Translations under genes and position numbers: made by a program
DNA from: Kordiimonadaceae bacterium
Lineage (GTDB): Bacteria > Pseudomonadota > Alphaproteobacteria > Sphingomonadales > Kordiimonadaceae
NCBI GenBank assembly: GCA_016763495.1
Contig: JAESTR010000075.1
Coordinates: forward strand, 1-13,410
Length of the DNA: 13,410 bases
Direction of reading: 5' to 3'
Notes under the pieces: generated by a model
The model's database searches: none
Told to the model about the DNA's origin: nothing
What the model saw: the letters and a program-made list of their open reading frames with translations, nothing else
Part shown: positions 6,418-13,410 of the stretch, piece by piece
Position numbering within the stretch: the stretch's first letter is position 1
Layout of the letters: each line of letters opens with the position of its first letter

Positions 6418-7707
6418 TTAGCGCAGTTTTTTGACCGTTAGGCTGGTGATTTGGTTGCGGGCGGGGGCAGTGATTTCATACCGGAAGCCTCCAAATACGT
6501 AGCTTTTACCTACAATGGGTATGTTCTCAGCCTCATGGATCACCAGTCCCGCGATGGTAATGGCATTTTCATCAGGTAAGCTCCAATCCATCATGCGGTT
6601 CAAGTCACGGATCGAAACTGAACCTTCCACTTGCAGCGAGCCATCAGCCATGCTGCGCACGCCGGGCACATCAAAATCATGCTCGTCAGCAATGTCACCA
6701 ACAATTTCTTCGATGATGTCTTCAAGTGTGATCAAGCCTTGGATGGCACCGTATTCATCAACCACCAACGCAAAGTGAGCTTTGCGCTCGCGGAAAGCTT
6801 TTAGCTGTTCTTTAAGGGTGGTTGTCTCAGGTACAAACCACGGTTTCTTCATGATGCGTTCGGCACTGAAACGGTGCTGTTGTTTACCGCCTCGGCGTAC
6901 TGCTGTCAGTACGTCTTTGGCGTGGATAACACCTACAATATTCTCTACGTCACCATCATAAAGCGGCAGGCGCGTGTAATTACTACGCACGACAGCGGCA
7001 ATGATATCATCTGGTTTACTATTGATATCCAGCGCTTGCATGGACGACCGGTGTATCATCACATCTTCAACGGTTACTTCGTGTAGGTCCAGTATGGAGC
7101 CCAGCATATTCTGGTCTTCTTTTACCAGAGAGCCTTCAAACCTGTGCAGGTCAATTGTGCTGCGAATTTCATCTTCAGCTGAAAGCGCTCCGTCGTTGGC
7201 ATGGATATCAACACCTAATATTTTGAGGGTGAAGCGCACAATCAGCCGCACTACGGAAATGATGGGGGCAAAAACATTGACGATAACGCCAATAATACCT
7301 GCAACCTTCAAGGCCATGCGGTCAGGATTCGCAATGGCGTAGGTTTTGGGCAGAACTTCAGCAAAAATCAGTACTAAAACTGTCATTACAAGTGTTGCGT
7401 ACACAACACCTTGCTCGCCAGAAACCCGCATGAACAGGCTAGTAGCTAAGGCAGACGCGAGCATATTGACTAGATTGTTACCAAGTAAAATAGCGCCAAT
7501 GAGCCGCTCTTTATCGTCAATCAGGCGGGCAACACGCTTGGCCTTTTTGTTGCCGCTGGCGGCTTGGCGGTGCATACGCGCCTTGGAGGCCGCAGTCAGT
7601 GCTGTTTCAGAGCCTGAGAAAAAGCCAGACAATACAAGAAGAATGAAAATAACGCCTGTGGTTATCCAGAAATTAGTATCAAACAAGGTGGCGGCATCGC
7701 CGTCCAT
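6418..7707 (-). CDS. CNNM/CorB-type (HlyC/CorC family) membrane transporter with CBS pair, 429 aa
   Basis: The domain order is that of CorB/YfjD-type proteins linked to Mg2+ and Co2+ transport. An N-terminal DUF21/CNNM membrane domain (about 10-165) has hydrophobic segments at 15-30, 68-92, 100-118 and 132-163 and the conserved motifs GFFSGSETAL (28-37), NNLVNMLASALAT (77-89) and FAEVLPKTYA (115-124). A CBS pair follows (about 216-340), with TRLPLY (245-250) and VVDEYGAIQGLITLEDIIEEIVGDI, then a C-terminal CorC/HlyC domain (about 350-428). The ATG at 7707 has GGAG at 7-base spacing. It lies 44 bases after aroB on the same strand, so it is probably the last gene of the aroKB operon, a common alphaproteobacterial arrangement. 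Older 'hemolysin' labels for this family are misleading. Confidence 0.9.
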   Translation of the reverse strand: MDGDAATLFDTNFWITTGVIFILLVLSGFFSGSETALTAASKARMHRQAASGNKKAKRVARLIDDKERLIGAILLGNNLVNMLASALATSLFMRVSGEQGVVYATLVMTVLVLIFAEVLPKTYAIANPDRMALKVAGIIGVIVNVFAPIISVVRLIVRFTLKILGVDIHANDGALSAEDEIRSTIDLHRFEGSLVKEDQNMLGSILDLHEVTVEDVMIHRSSMQALDINSKPDDIIAAVVRSNYTRLPLYDGDVENIVGVIHAKDVLTAVRRGGKQQHRFSAERIMKKPWFVPETTTLKEQLKAFRERKAHFALVVDEYGAIQGLITLEDIIEEIVGDIADEHDFDVPGVRSMADGSLQVEGSVSIRDLNRMMDWSLPDENAITIAGLVIHEAENIPIVGKSYVFGGFRYEITAPARNQITSLTVKKLR

Positions 7708-7751
7708 AATGTGCTCCGCTTAAATCGCATCAACTCGCAGCTATAATAGCT

Positions 7752-8900
7752 TTACGGTTGTACTCCAAAAATTGAATCATGCGAAACTGCACGCACAAGA
7801 CCAAGGTCCACGCCTCGGTGCATTGCGGCTTTGCCAATAGGCCCAAGAATAAAGCCTATACTGCCAGCTTCAACTTTTTTGTCCTTCGACATGTGGGAAA
7901 GCAATGTGTCTGCGTCAAGCACCTTGTCTATTTGCTTGGCAGACCATTTCATGCCGATAGATTTTAAGTGGCTTATTAAATCGCTGCAGTCGCTTGTGGC
8001 GGTTAGCCCCATGCGAGCTGAAAGATCAAGCGCCATCACCATGCCAATAGCCACGCCTTCGCCGTGCAGCAATGTGCTGCCATACCCACACTCGGCCTCT
8101 AGCGCATGGCCAAATGTGTGGCCAAAGTTCAGTAAGGCACGTTTGCCGTTTTCCTGTTCGTCCTCAGCTACAATGCGCGCTTTTGCTTGGCAGCTGGCTT
8201 TAATCGCCTGTATTTGCAGAGCCATTTGCTTGTTACTAGCTTCGGTGCCGAGCAAAGCTGGGCCGTTTTCCTTCAACCAGCCAAAAAATGCAGTGTCATC
8301 AATCAGGCCGTATTTAATAACTTCAGCATACCCTGAGAGGAGTTCGCGTGCTGGCAAGTTACTTAAAACGACAGGGTCAATGCAAACGGCAAGCGGTTGG
8401 TGGAATGCGCCGATTAGGTTTTTGCCGTGCGGGCTGTTAATGCCAGTTTTGCCGCCGACGGAACTATCTACTTGCGAGAGCAAGGTTGTTGGCACTTGAA
8501 TGAAGCTGATGCCGCGCAAAATGCTCGCCGCCGCATACCCCGCCAAGTCGCCAATCACCCCGCCGCCAAGGGCTAATATAACGTCAGAGCGTTCAATGCC
8601 GACGCTTAGGATATCATTCACCAGCTGCTCGTACATGCTAATTGATTTTGTGCTTTCACCGGGCGGCAAGCGGAACCAGTGCTGCGCAATGCCTGCGGCG
8701 GTCAGGCTCGCGGCAACTTTTGCTTCATACAAGTTTGCCACTGTCGTTTCAGTGACAATGAAAAGCCGTTGATTTTTTAGAAGCGGCTTGATGTGCGAGC
8801 CGAGGCGATCTAACAGCCCTTCTTCGATTGTAATATCGTAAGACCTGTCACCAAGTGGTAAATGCACAACAGTACTGGTATGTTTCGATGTGTCAGACAT
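7752..8900 (-). CDS. aroB: 3-dehydroquinate synthase, 382 aa
   Basis: It converts DAHP to 3-dehydroquinate, the second step of the shikimate pathway, using NAD+ and a divalent metal in the cytosol. Visible motifs are ALGGGVIGDLAGYAA (110-124, NAD binding), VPTTLLSQVDSSVGGKTGIN (136-155), the metal ligand Glu193 in SGYAEVIKYG, NFGHTFGHALE with His261 and His265, and LLHGEGVAIGM with His279. Length is slightly above E. coli AroB (362 aa), mostly because of an N-terminal extension of some 12 residues. The ATG at 8900 lies 5 bases after the aroK stop with no clear Shine-Dalgarno, which suggests translational coupling to aroK. A 13-bp palindrome, AGCTAT-A-ATAGCT (7739-7751), touches the stop codon but lacks a T-run. 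Confidence 0.97.
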   Translation of the reverse strand: MSDTSKHTSTVVHLPLGDRSYDITIEEGLLDRLGSHIKPLLKNQRLFIVTETTVANLYEAKVAASLTAAGIAQHWFRLPPGESTKSISMYEQLVNDILSVGIERSDVILALGGGVIGDLAGYAAASILRGISFIQVPTTLLSQVDSSVGGKTGINSPHGKNLIGAFHQPLAVCIDPVVLSNLPARELLSGYAEVIKYGLIDDTAFFGWLKENGPALLGTEASNKQMALQIQAIKASCQAKARIVAEDEQENGKRALLNFGHTFGHALEAECGYGSTLLHGEGVAIGMVMALDLSARMGLTATSDCSDLISHLKSIGMKWSAKQIDKVLDADTLLSHMSKDKKVEAGSIGFILGPIGKAAMHRGVDLGLVRAVSHDSIFGVQP

Positions 8901-8905
8901 ATTGA

Positions 8906-9496
8906 TTATACATCATCTAAGTCTTTGAGGGCATCAATGATAGCTTGCACTACAGTGTCATGAGACCCTTCGCTGGACGTAATTTTTAAGTCGGCTTCAG
9001 CGTAGAAAGGTGCGCGTTCAGCCGCTAGCTTTTTCAGTATCTCTTCTGAATTACCCTCACTGAGTAGGGGGCGGTTGTCTCTGCGGCCGGTACGCTCAAC
9101 AAGAATATCAGTTTCAGCGTCTAACCAAATAGAAAGAGCGCTGGATTTTATTAGGGCGCGTGTCTCTGTGTTGATAAAAGCACCGCCACCGGTTGCGATG
9201 ACTTTGATATGACCGTCCAGCAGCCGTGTGAGGACGCGCCGTTCACCAGAGCGAAAATCACCTTCGCCGTAAGTTTCAAAAATTTCAGATACTGACATGC
9301 CCGCTGCTTGCTCAATCTCAAAATCTGAATCAACAAATTCCAGACCAAGTTTTTTTGCCAAGCGTCGGCCAACCGTTGTTTTACCAACACCCATCAGGCC
9401 AACCAGCACTATGGTTTGATGGGGCACGTACCCTCCGTGTCCGGAGGCAGTGGAAGATGCGTCAAAGAACGCCCTATTTCGAGTATGTTTCGCCAT
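8906..9496 (-). CDS. aroK: Shikimate kinase, 196 aa
   Basis: It phosphorylates shikimate to shikimate 3-phosphate with ATP, the fifth step of the shikimate pathway. Motifs in order are Walker A GLMGVGKTT (33-41), DSD (56-58, Mg and shikimate contacts), FRSGE with Arg82 (shikimate binding), ATGGGAF (101-107, Walker B-like), RRDNRPLL (138-145, lid) and RAPFY (161-165, adenine loop). It is about 22 residues longer than E. coli AroK because of an N-terminal tail before the first strand. The ATG at 9496 has AAGG at 5-base spacing. It is the first assigned gene of the aroK-aroB-CNNM operon. A frame of 39 codons overlaps its start (see findings). Confidence 0.96.
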   Translation of the reverse strand: MAKHTRNRAFFDASSTASGHGGYVPHQTIVLVGLMGVGKTTVGRRLAKKLGLEFVDSDFEIEQAAGMSVSEIFETYGEGDFRSGERRVLTRLLDGHIKVIATGGGAFINTETRALIKSSALSIWLDAETDILVERTGRRDNRPLLSEGNSEEILKKLAAERAPFYAEADLKITSSEGSHDTVVQAIIDALKDLDDV

Positions 9497-9760
9497 AGCA
9501 GCCTTTATAAGGGTGCGCGCTGCTGCGCCAAGCTTTTTCTGCCTCTATGACCTGCTTTTTATACCTTTCTTGGAAGATACGGCTTAAATTCATATTTTTG
9601 CCCCATTGAAAAACGAAGATTGGGAAACAAGAAGATTGAAAAATGGGAATATCAGCTTGTCTCAAAAGCGCTATAGGCGGCGCACCCGGCTGGACTTGGG
9701 TGCAGGCTTCCGTTAATAGAGAAGCTTGATATAAGCAGTTTACGTGTAGTTTAAGGTTTT
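9497..9760. other. Divergent intergenic region between aroK and the membrane-protein/xerD unit
   Basis: It must hold promoters for both directions, but no -35/-10 pair stands out. Three imperfect copies of ATTGAAAAA-like sequence lie at 9605-9642, with GAAGATTG repeated at a 16-base period (9615-9622 and 9631-9638). An inverted repeat, GCACCC-N10-GGGTGC, occupies 9682-9703. A minus-strand frame of 39 codons (9474-9593) overlaps the aroK start. Confidence 0.45.
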
Positions 9761-9904
9761 ATGATGTCAAAAGTGACACAATTTATCATTGGTATAGTAG
9801 CAGTGGCGCTCATTGGTGGCGCTGTATTTTTGGCGACATGGGATATTCCTGCGCCGTCAGAAAAGGTCACAAAGACCCTGAATAATGACCGCTTCCCGTC
9901 ATAA
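9761..9904 (+). CDS. Small single-pass membrane protein with a WDIPAPS motif, 47 aa
   Basis: It reads MMSKVTQF, then a hydrophobic helix FIIGIVAVALIGGAVFLAT (residues 8-26), then WDIPAPSEKVTKTLNNDRFPS. AAGG stands 4 bases before the first ATG and 7 before the second (9764), so initiation is well supported; the second ATG gives 46 residues. The last 20 bases overlap the start of the large exported-protein gene, which suggests coupled translation. A short basic N-terminus, one helix and a conserved-looking outside tail indicate an inner-membrane peptide with its C-terminus in the periplasm. I believe similar short proteins with a Trp-Asp-Ile-Pro motif occur in other alphaproteobacteria, but this is memory, not a search. 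Function unknown. Confidence 0.72.
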   Translation: MMSKVTQFIIGIVAVALIGGAVFLATWDIPAPSEKVTKTLNNDRFPS

Positions 9905-12092
9905 ATTTATGAATGATTTTTTAAAGCAGACGGCTGCTTTGCTTCGGCCTTTTGGCAGCATGGTGTGCGTTTGGCTTCTCATTACTGCGGGTGCCGTAGC
10001 GCAGGAAACTGAGCAGACAGAGCCAACGCAAGTAGATATAGCCGAAGAACAGCAAGCTGGCGGACAGCAGGAAGCCCCTGCACCAACGCCGGGCGCCGAG
10101 CCAGCCAAAAAAAATAATGAGAGATATTATCTTGGTGAGCGCTTGAAATTAAAGCGCCAGCAAGGCCCTGCTATTGGGAAAGCTACTAGTATTTTACCCC
10201 AGCCCTTTGTGCCCAAAGGCAGCGTAGTCGTACCACCAGCCCCGATAGTGAATAGCGAATTGTTAACTCGTGAATTGGGCGCGGAAAGCGGTGATGCACT
10301 GGTTGCCGTAGGCGCCCTAATTGAGGGCCCCGATACGCTATCAGTACTGGGCGTTGGTGATGGTGATACTGCGAATGCGCGAGTTGCTGGCACGCTCTTC
10401 GGTGATCAAACCGTAAATGCTGTGGAAGAAAACACAAATACAGCGACAAACACTACATCAAATTCAGCTAGTCAGTTTCTCGAAGCCGCGTCTTTGGACT
10501 TGCTCGATCCCTCGGGCCTTTCTGTCATAAGTGCATACAGGGGTTTTGCCGCTGATTTTTGGCAGGGTTACGCAAGAAATGATGTTGTGAAATCTTATGG
10601 TCGGTTTGCGAACACAGCTGGCTCTCCTGCGCTGGCGCAGATAGCCGATAAAATTGCTCTGTCTGGAGCCAACTTACCAGAACCGGCGAATGATGAAGAA
10701 ATACTGTCTGTCATTGCAGCGCGGCTGCAGTTGCTCAAAGACTTAGGCAACCACAAAGGCTATGTGGCGCTGCTGGATAGGCTTCCCATAGAAAGAGACT
10801 GGTCACCGCTGGCCAAGCATTTTACCAACAGGCATTTGCTGCAAGGCGAAATAGGCGATGCATGTTTACTAGCGACACGGGAGCTTGAAACAGATAGCGA
10901 CCCGTACTGGTTGCGCCTCTCTGCTTTTTGTGAAGCAGCGCATGGCAACAGGAATGGTGTAGATTTTCAGCTGGGTATCTTAGAAGAAGTCGCTGATGTT
11001 AAACCTACCTTCTACCAGTTGATTGACCAGATTATTGTTGAAGCTGAGCAAGCACCCGGCACTATTGTACCTGCGGCCGCCACCTTGTCTAACAGCCTAA
11101 AAATTGATTTGCTTGAAGTTACAATGGCGCGGCTCGCACGCGCGAAAATCCCCCTCGTTGCTTTGGATAGTGTGAACCCACTGGCTGTACGTATGATGCT
11201 TGCTTTGCCGGGACTTGAACGTGCCGCGAAAATTGATGTGCTTGGGTTAGCACAGCGAAATGGCTGGATAGACGGCGCTGGTATAACCGCGTTTGCCCGA
11301 AATTATACACTAGAAGACAACGAGCAAGAAACTGCTTTAATGGTACTGGCTGATGACCATCGGTTTGTCATCGATGCCGCGCTGACATCCCTTGTTAGTA
11401 GCTCTGATGTGGGGGAGGTGCGTACCCAAGCGCTGATTTCTTTATGGAAGCGAGCCATAGACCAGCGAACAGCAACCGTTACAGCAACAGGCATGACAGC
11501 TCTTACAAGCGACATGGTGCCTAGCCCAGATGGGGGCGAGGCTATAGCCGTATTAACGAGGGCTGCATTGTTAGGTGGCGATAAAGAGCGTGCTGCCAGT
11601 TGGTTTAGGGTATTACGGTCCCAAGCTGCTGGTGATGTGCTGTTAGATAAAGCACTGGTTGCGTTATTGCCATTAGTGACAGTGGCAGGCACGCCTGTCA
11701 TACCTGAACTGACAGATGCCACTTTAGCCTATTGGTGGCAAGGGCAGGCTGAAGCAGAGAATCGTTTTGCGCAGGCGAATTTGCTCTACACAATATTGGA
11801 ATCACTGGGACATACTGTTGCGGAAGATAGCTGGCAGAAGTTGGAAGATGGTCCGGCTGTATTTTCAGGAAGTATTCCATCAGTTGCTTTGTGGCGCCGC
11901 TTTATGATTGCTGTGGGCGAAAATGATGTGCCTTTGGTACTTATGCAAGCTTTTGCCTTGCTGGCTGATAATGGCCCTTCTGGCGTGCCCGCTACTTTGG
12001 CTGGATCTTTGGTAAATGGGCTCATGTCTGTTGGACTTGAAGATGAAGCTCGGATGATTGCGACTGAAATACTTATCAGTCAGGGGCTATAG
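9885..12092 (+). CDS. Large exported helical (TPR-like) protein of unknown function, 735 aa
   Basis: A signal peptide covers residues 1-39 (hydrophobic MVCVWLLITAGAVA, cleavage AVA|QE). A Glu/Gln/Pro/Ala-rich linker follows (40-78), then a mixed region and an Asn/Thr-rich low-complexity patch (182-197). From about 200 to the end the sequence is almost entirely amphipathic helix, with repeats of small-residue and Leu/Ala helices reminiscent of TPR or other solenoid proteins. Examples are the ACLLATRELETDSDPYWLRL and LSAFCEAAHGNRNGV segments, with two cysteines (327, 349) that could pair. No catalytic motif is visible. The ATG at 9885 lies inside the preceding small gene; ATG at 9909 (Met9) is an alternative that keeps the signal peptide. 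xerD follows after 33 bases, so they probably share a transcript. I do not recognise the family. Confidence 0.8.
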   Translation: MTASRHKFMNDFLKQTAALLRPFGSMVCVWLLITAGAVAQETEQTEPTQVDIAEEQQAGGQQEAPAPTPGAEPAKKNNERYYLGERLKLKRQQGPAIGKATSILPQPFVPKGSVVVPPAPIVNSELLTRELGAESGDALVAVGALIEGPDTLSVLGVGDGDTANARVAGTLFGDQTVNAVEENTNTATNTTSNSASQFLEAASLDLLDPSGLSVISAYRGFAADFWQGYARNDVVKSYGRFANTAGSPALAQIADKIALSGANLPEPANDEEILSVIAARLQLLKDLGNHKGYVALLDRLPIERDWSPLAKHFTNRHLLQGEIGDACLLATRELETDSDPYWLRLSAFCEAAHGNRNGVDFQLGILEEVADVKPTFYQLIDQIIVEAEQAPGTIVPAAATLSNSLKIDLLEVTMARLARAKIPLVALDSVNPLAVRMMLALPGLERAAKIDVLGLAQRNGWIDGAGITAFARNYTLEDNEQETALMVLADDHRFVIDAALTSLVSSSDVGEVRTQALISLWKRAIDQRTATVTATGMTALTSDMVPSPDGGEAIAVLTRAALLGGDKERAASWFRVLRSQAAGDVLLDKALVALLPLVTVAGTPVIPELTDATLAYWWQGQAEAENRFAQANLLYTILESLGHTVAEDSWQKLEDGPAVFSGSIPSVALWRRFMIAVGENDVPLVLMQAFALLADNGPSGVPATLAGSLVNGLMSVGLEDEARMIATEILISQGL

Positions 12093-12125
12093 GTCTGTTG
12101 CCTCGGTGCCTCAGCTGGGAAATTT

Positions 12126-13031
12126 GTGGCCATGCGCAATAGCGAAATATTAGATCAGTTTCTTGAAATGCTCGTCGCTGAAAAGGGGCGTGCTAAAAAT
12201 AGTTTGCTTGCCTATAGCAGGGATTTAAACCATTTCACTGAAATGACGGCTGTATCATATGCAACAGCACAGGCGGAAGATATCCGCGTATATTTGGCGC
12301 TCCTTCACAAAGAGGGCCTGAAGGCCAATACAGTTGCCCGCAGGCTTTCGGCCATACGGCAGTTGTTTCTTTTTATGTACCGTGACGGATTGCGCACTGA
12401 TAATCCCGCGGCGAATATTGAAAGCCCTCGCATTGGTCGGGCGCTGCCAAAACACCTACCTGAACAACAAGTAGATCAATTACTGGATACAGCGGAGGTG
12501 CTGGCACACGGCGGCAAGCTTGAGTATATGCGGCTGCATGCGTTGGTGGAAACCTTGTATGCCACCGGTTTTCGTGTGTCAGAGCTTGTCACGCTACCTC
12601 GTCGGGCCGTAGGCCCTGACACCACTATGATAATGGTGCGCGGCAAAGGCGGACGCGAGCGCATGGTGCCGCTGGGCGACAAAGCACGTCTGGCAATTAG
12701 TAAATATGTGGGCATGTTGGATGTTGATAAAAAGAACAGCTCACCTTTTTTGTTTCCGTCCCGCGGCATAGAAGGGCACCTAACACGCAGGCGGGTCGGC
12801 CAGTTGATGAAAGATTTGGCTGTACAAGCGGGTGTGACGCCCAGTGCTGTTAGTCCGCATAAATTGCGGCATGCTTTTGCGACACATTTGTTGGCACACG
12901 GGGCTGACTTGCGCGCTGTGCAACAGATGCTTGGCCATGCAGATATATCTACGACCCAAATTTATACGCATGTGCTGGAAGAGCGGCTCAAGACTCTTGT
13001 GTTAACAAAGCATCCGCTCACTGACGCCTAA
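12126..13031 (+). CDS. xerD: Site-specific tyrosine recombinase XerD, 301 aa
   Basis: With XerC, this enzyme resolves chromosome dimers at dif sites. The N-terminal SAM-like DNA-binding domain covers about 6-95 (SLLAYSRDLNHF, NTVARRLSAIRQLF). The C-terminal catalytic domain has the full set of active residues: Arg150 (ATGFRVSEL), Lys174 (VRGKGGRERMVPL), His245 and Arg248 (SPHKLRHAFATHLL), His271 (LGHADISTTQ) and the nucleophile Tyr280 (IYTHV). Length is typical (298 in E. coli). The GTG at 12126 has GGGA at 5-base spacing, whereas the ATG two codons later is 11 bases away, so the GTG is slightly favoured. Family length and position next to housekeeping genes favour XerD over a phage integrase; XerC is the main alternative. 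Confidence 0.92.
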   Translation: MAMRNSEILDQFLEMLVAEKGRAKNSLLAYSRDLNHFTEMTAVSYATAQAEDIRVYLALLHKEGLKANTVARRLSAIRQLFLFMYRDGLRTDNPAANIESPRIGRALPKHLPEQQVDQLLDTAEVLAHGGKLEYMRLHALVETLYATGFRVSELVTLPRRAVGPDTTMIMVRGKGGRERMVPLGDKARLAISKYVGMLDVDKKNSSPFLFPSRGIEGHLTRRRVGQLMKDLAVQAGVTPSAVSPHKLRHAFATHLLAHGADLRAVQQMLGHADISTTQIYTHVLEERLKTLVLTKHPLTDA

Positions 13032-13205
13032 ATGGCGCAGCCGTCTTTTACTGAATACCCTGTAAAAAAATGGTCAAACTGTTGGCCCAGATTGAAATGG
13101 CCGATAAATGATGACTCTATGGAGGAATTAGGCCAAGCGCTGAAAGGTTTTCGTATTCAATTCGCACACGTTTTGCGGCTGTTGCGGGGAAAACCCGCAG
13201 GATAA
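13032..13205 (+). CDS. Possible small gene abutting xerD, 57 aa, uncharacterised
   Basis: The xerD stop TAA (13029-13031) is directly followed by ATG, opening 57 codons to TAA at 13203-13205. The product is basic, with Trp-rich KKWSNCWPRLKWP (residues 12-24) and then an amphipathic helix, MEELGQALKGFRIQFAHVLRLL (30-51). There is no signal peptide, no membrane helix and no Shine-Dalgarno of its own, so translation would depend on coupling to xerD termination. I do not recognise it. Zero spacing and a helix-like C-terminus favour a real gene; the short length and lack of RBS leave chance quite possible. Confidence 0.35.
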   Translation: MAQPSFTEYPVKKWSNCWPRLKWPINDDSMEELGQALKGFRIQFAHVLRLLRGKPAG

Positions 13206-13410
13206 ATGGGTGTTTCAAATTTGGTCTTACTGTAGAAAATACCCGCTGTATGAGCCTTTAAATCAGCGTGAAGAATCCCTATTTATATAAACAAGAGAAC
13301 AGTATGAACCACAGGACCCATTGAACTCTTGACTTTAGCCTGTGCATGGCTGAATTTGCGCGCCTTTGATATTGACGTAGAAACATGGTTTACTGCGGCA
13401 TGAATAAAGA
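13206..13410. other. Right-edge region with no recognisable gene
   Basis: All frames on both strands are broken by stops within a few dozen codons. A hairpin, TGCGGG-GAAAA-CCCGCA (13183-13199), ends just before this stretch but has no T-run, so a terminator for the xerD unit is not shown. An ATG at 13304 reaches a stop after six codons. The stretch may be the upstream region of a gene outside the window. Confidence 0.5.

Noticed and set aside
7831..8499. Long plus-strand frame of 222 codons opposite aroB
   Set aside because: It is antisense to a clearly conserved enzyme; its Ser/Pro-rich, Met-rich translation is typical of a shadow frame.
9605..9642. ATTGAAAAA-type repeats considered as a CRISPR or iteron array
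   Set aside because: Only three short, imperfect copies without unique spacers or a nearby replication or Cas gene.
12126..13031. Tyrosine recombinase considered as a sign of a mobile element or integron
   Set aside because: Length, motifs and context match housekeeping XerD; no attachment-site repeat, tRNA gene or cargo is seen nearby.
13183..13199. Hairpin TGCGGG-GAAAA-CCCGCA considered as the terminator of the xerD unit
   Set aside because: No T-tract on either side, and it lies within the possible 57-codon frame.

Overview
The window looks like chromosomal DNA of an alphaproteobacterium with mid-range GC content. The pointers are a compact aroK-aroB-CNNM/CorB operon next to a xerD transcription unit, an alphaproteobacterial type of methionine gamma-lyase with a divergent Lrp/AsnC regulator, and envelope proteins of the kind seen in that class. 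Kordiimonadales or a marine relative is a guess, not shown by the sequence. No rRNA, tRNA, CRISPR, insertion sequence or phage gene was recognised.

Layout. The left edge carries the 3' end of htpG, closed by a strong terminator that works on both strands. Facing it is a secreted YncE-like beta-propeller gene on the minus strand. Next come a poorly coding gap and a minus-strand block: a MAPEG membrane protein, a GhrA-type 2-hydroxyacid dehydrogenase broken by one in-frame amber codon, and methionine gamma-lyase (megL). A plus-strand Lrp/AsnC gene diverges from megL and is probably its regulator. A second gap holds a likely remnant of a dinucleotide-binding gene and the promoter of a MarR-family regulator. 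The minus-strand operon aroK-aroB-CNNM follows (shikimate pathway plus a Mg/Co-efflux-type membrane protein). Diverging from it is a plus-strand unit: a 47-residue single-pass membrane protein, a 735-residue exported helical protein of unknown function, xerD, and a possible 57-codon gene abutting xerD. The last 200 bases show nothing identifiable.

How the parts work together. MegL splits methionine into methanethiol, ammonia and 2-oxobutyrate. The downstream dehydrogenase belongs to a 2-oxoacid reductase family and could have acted on such products, but it now carries a nonsense mutation at a position where the family has tryptophan. The clearest unreported-looking signal is a pair of near-identical palindromes, GTTGT(A/T)AATAGCAAC, one in the promoter of the MAPEG gene and one in the promoter of the MarR gene about 3.3 kb away. 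This suggests that the MarR protein represses itself and the MAPEG gene, and once also a divergent gene now reduced to a remnant.

I found no convincing evidence of a wholly new multi-gene system. The best candidates for novelty are the shared MarR operator, and the overlapping small membrane protein / large exported protein pair ahead of xerD.
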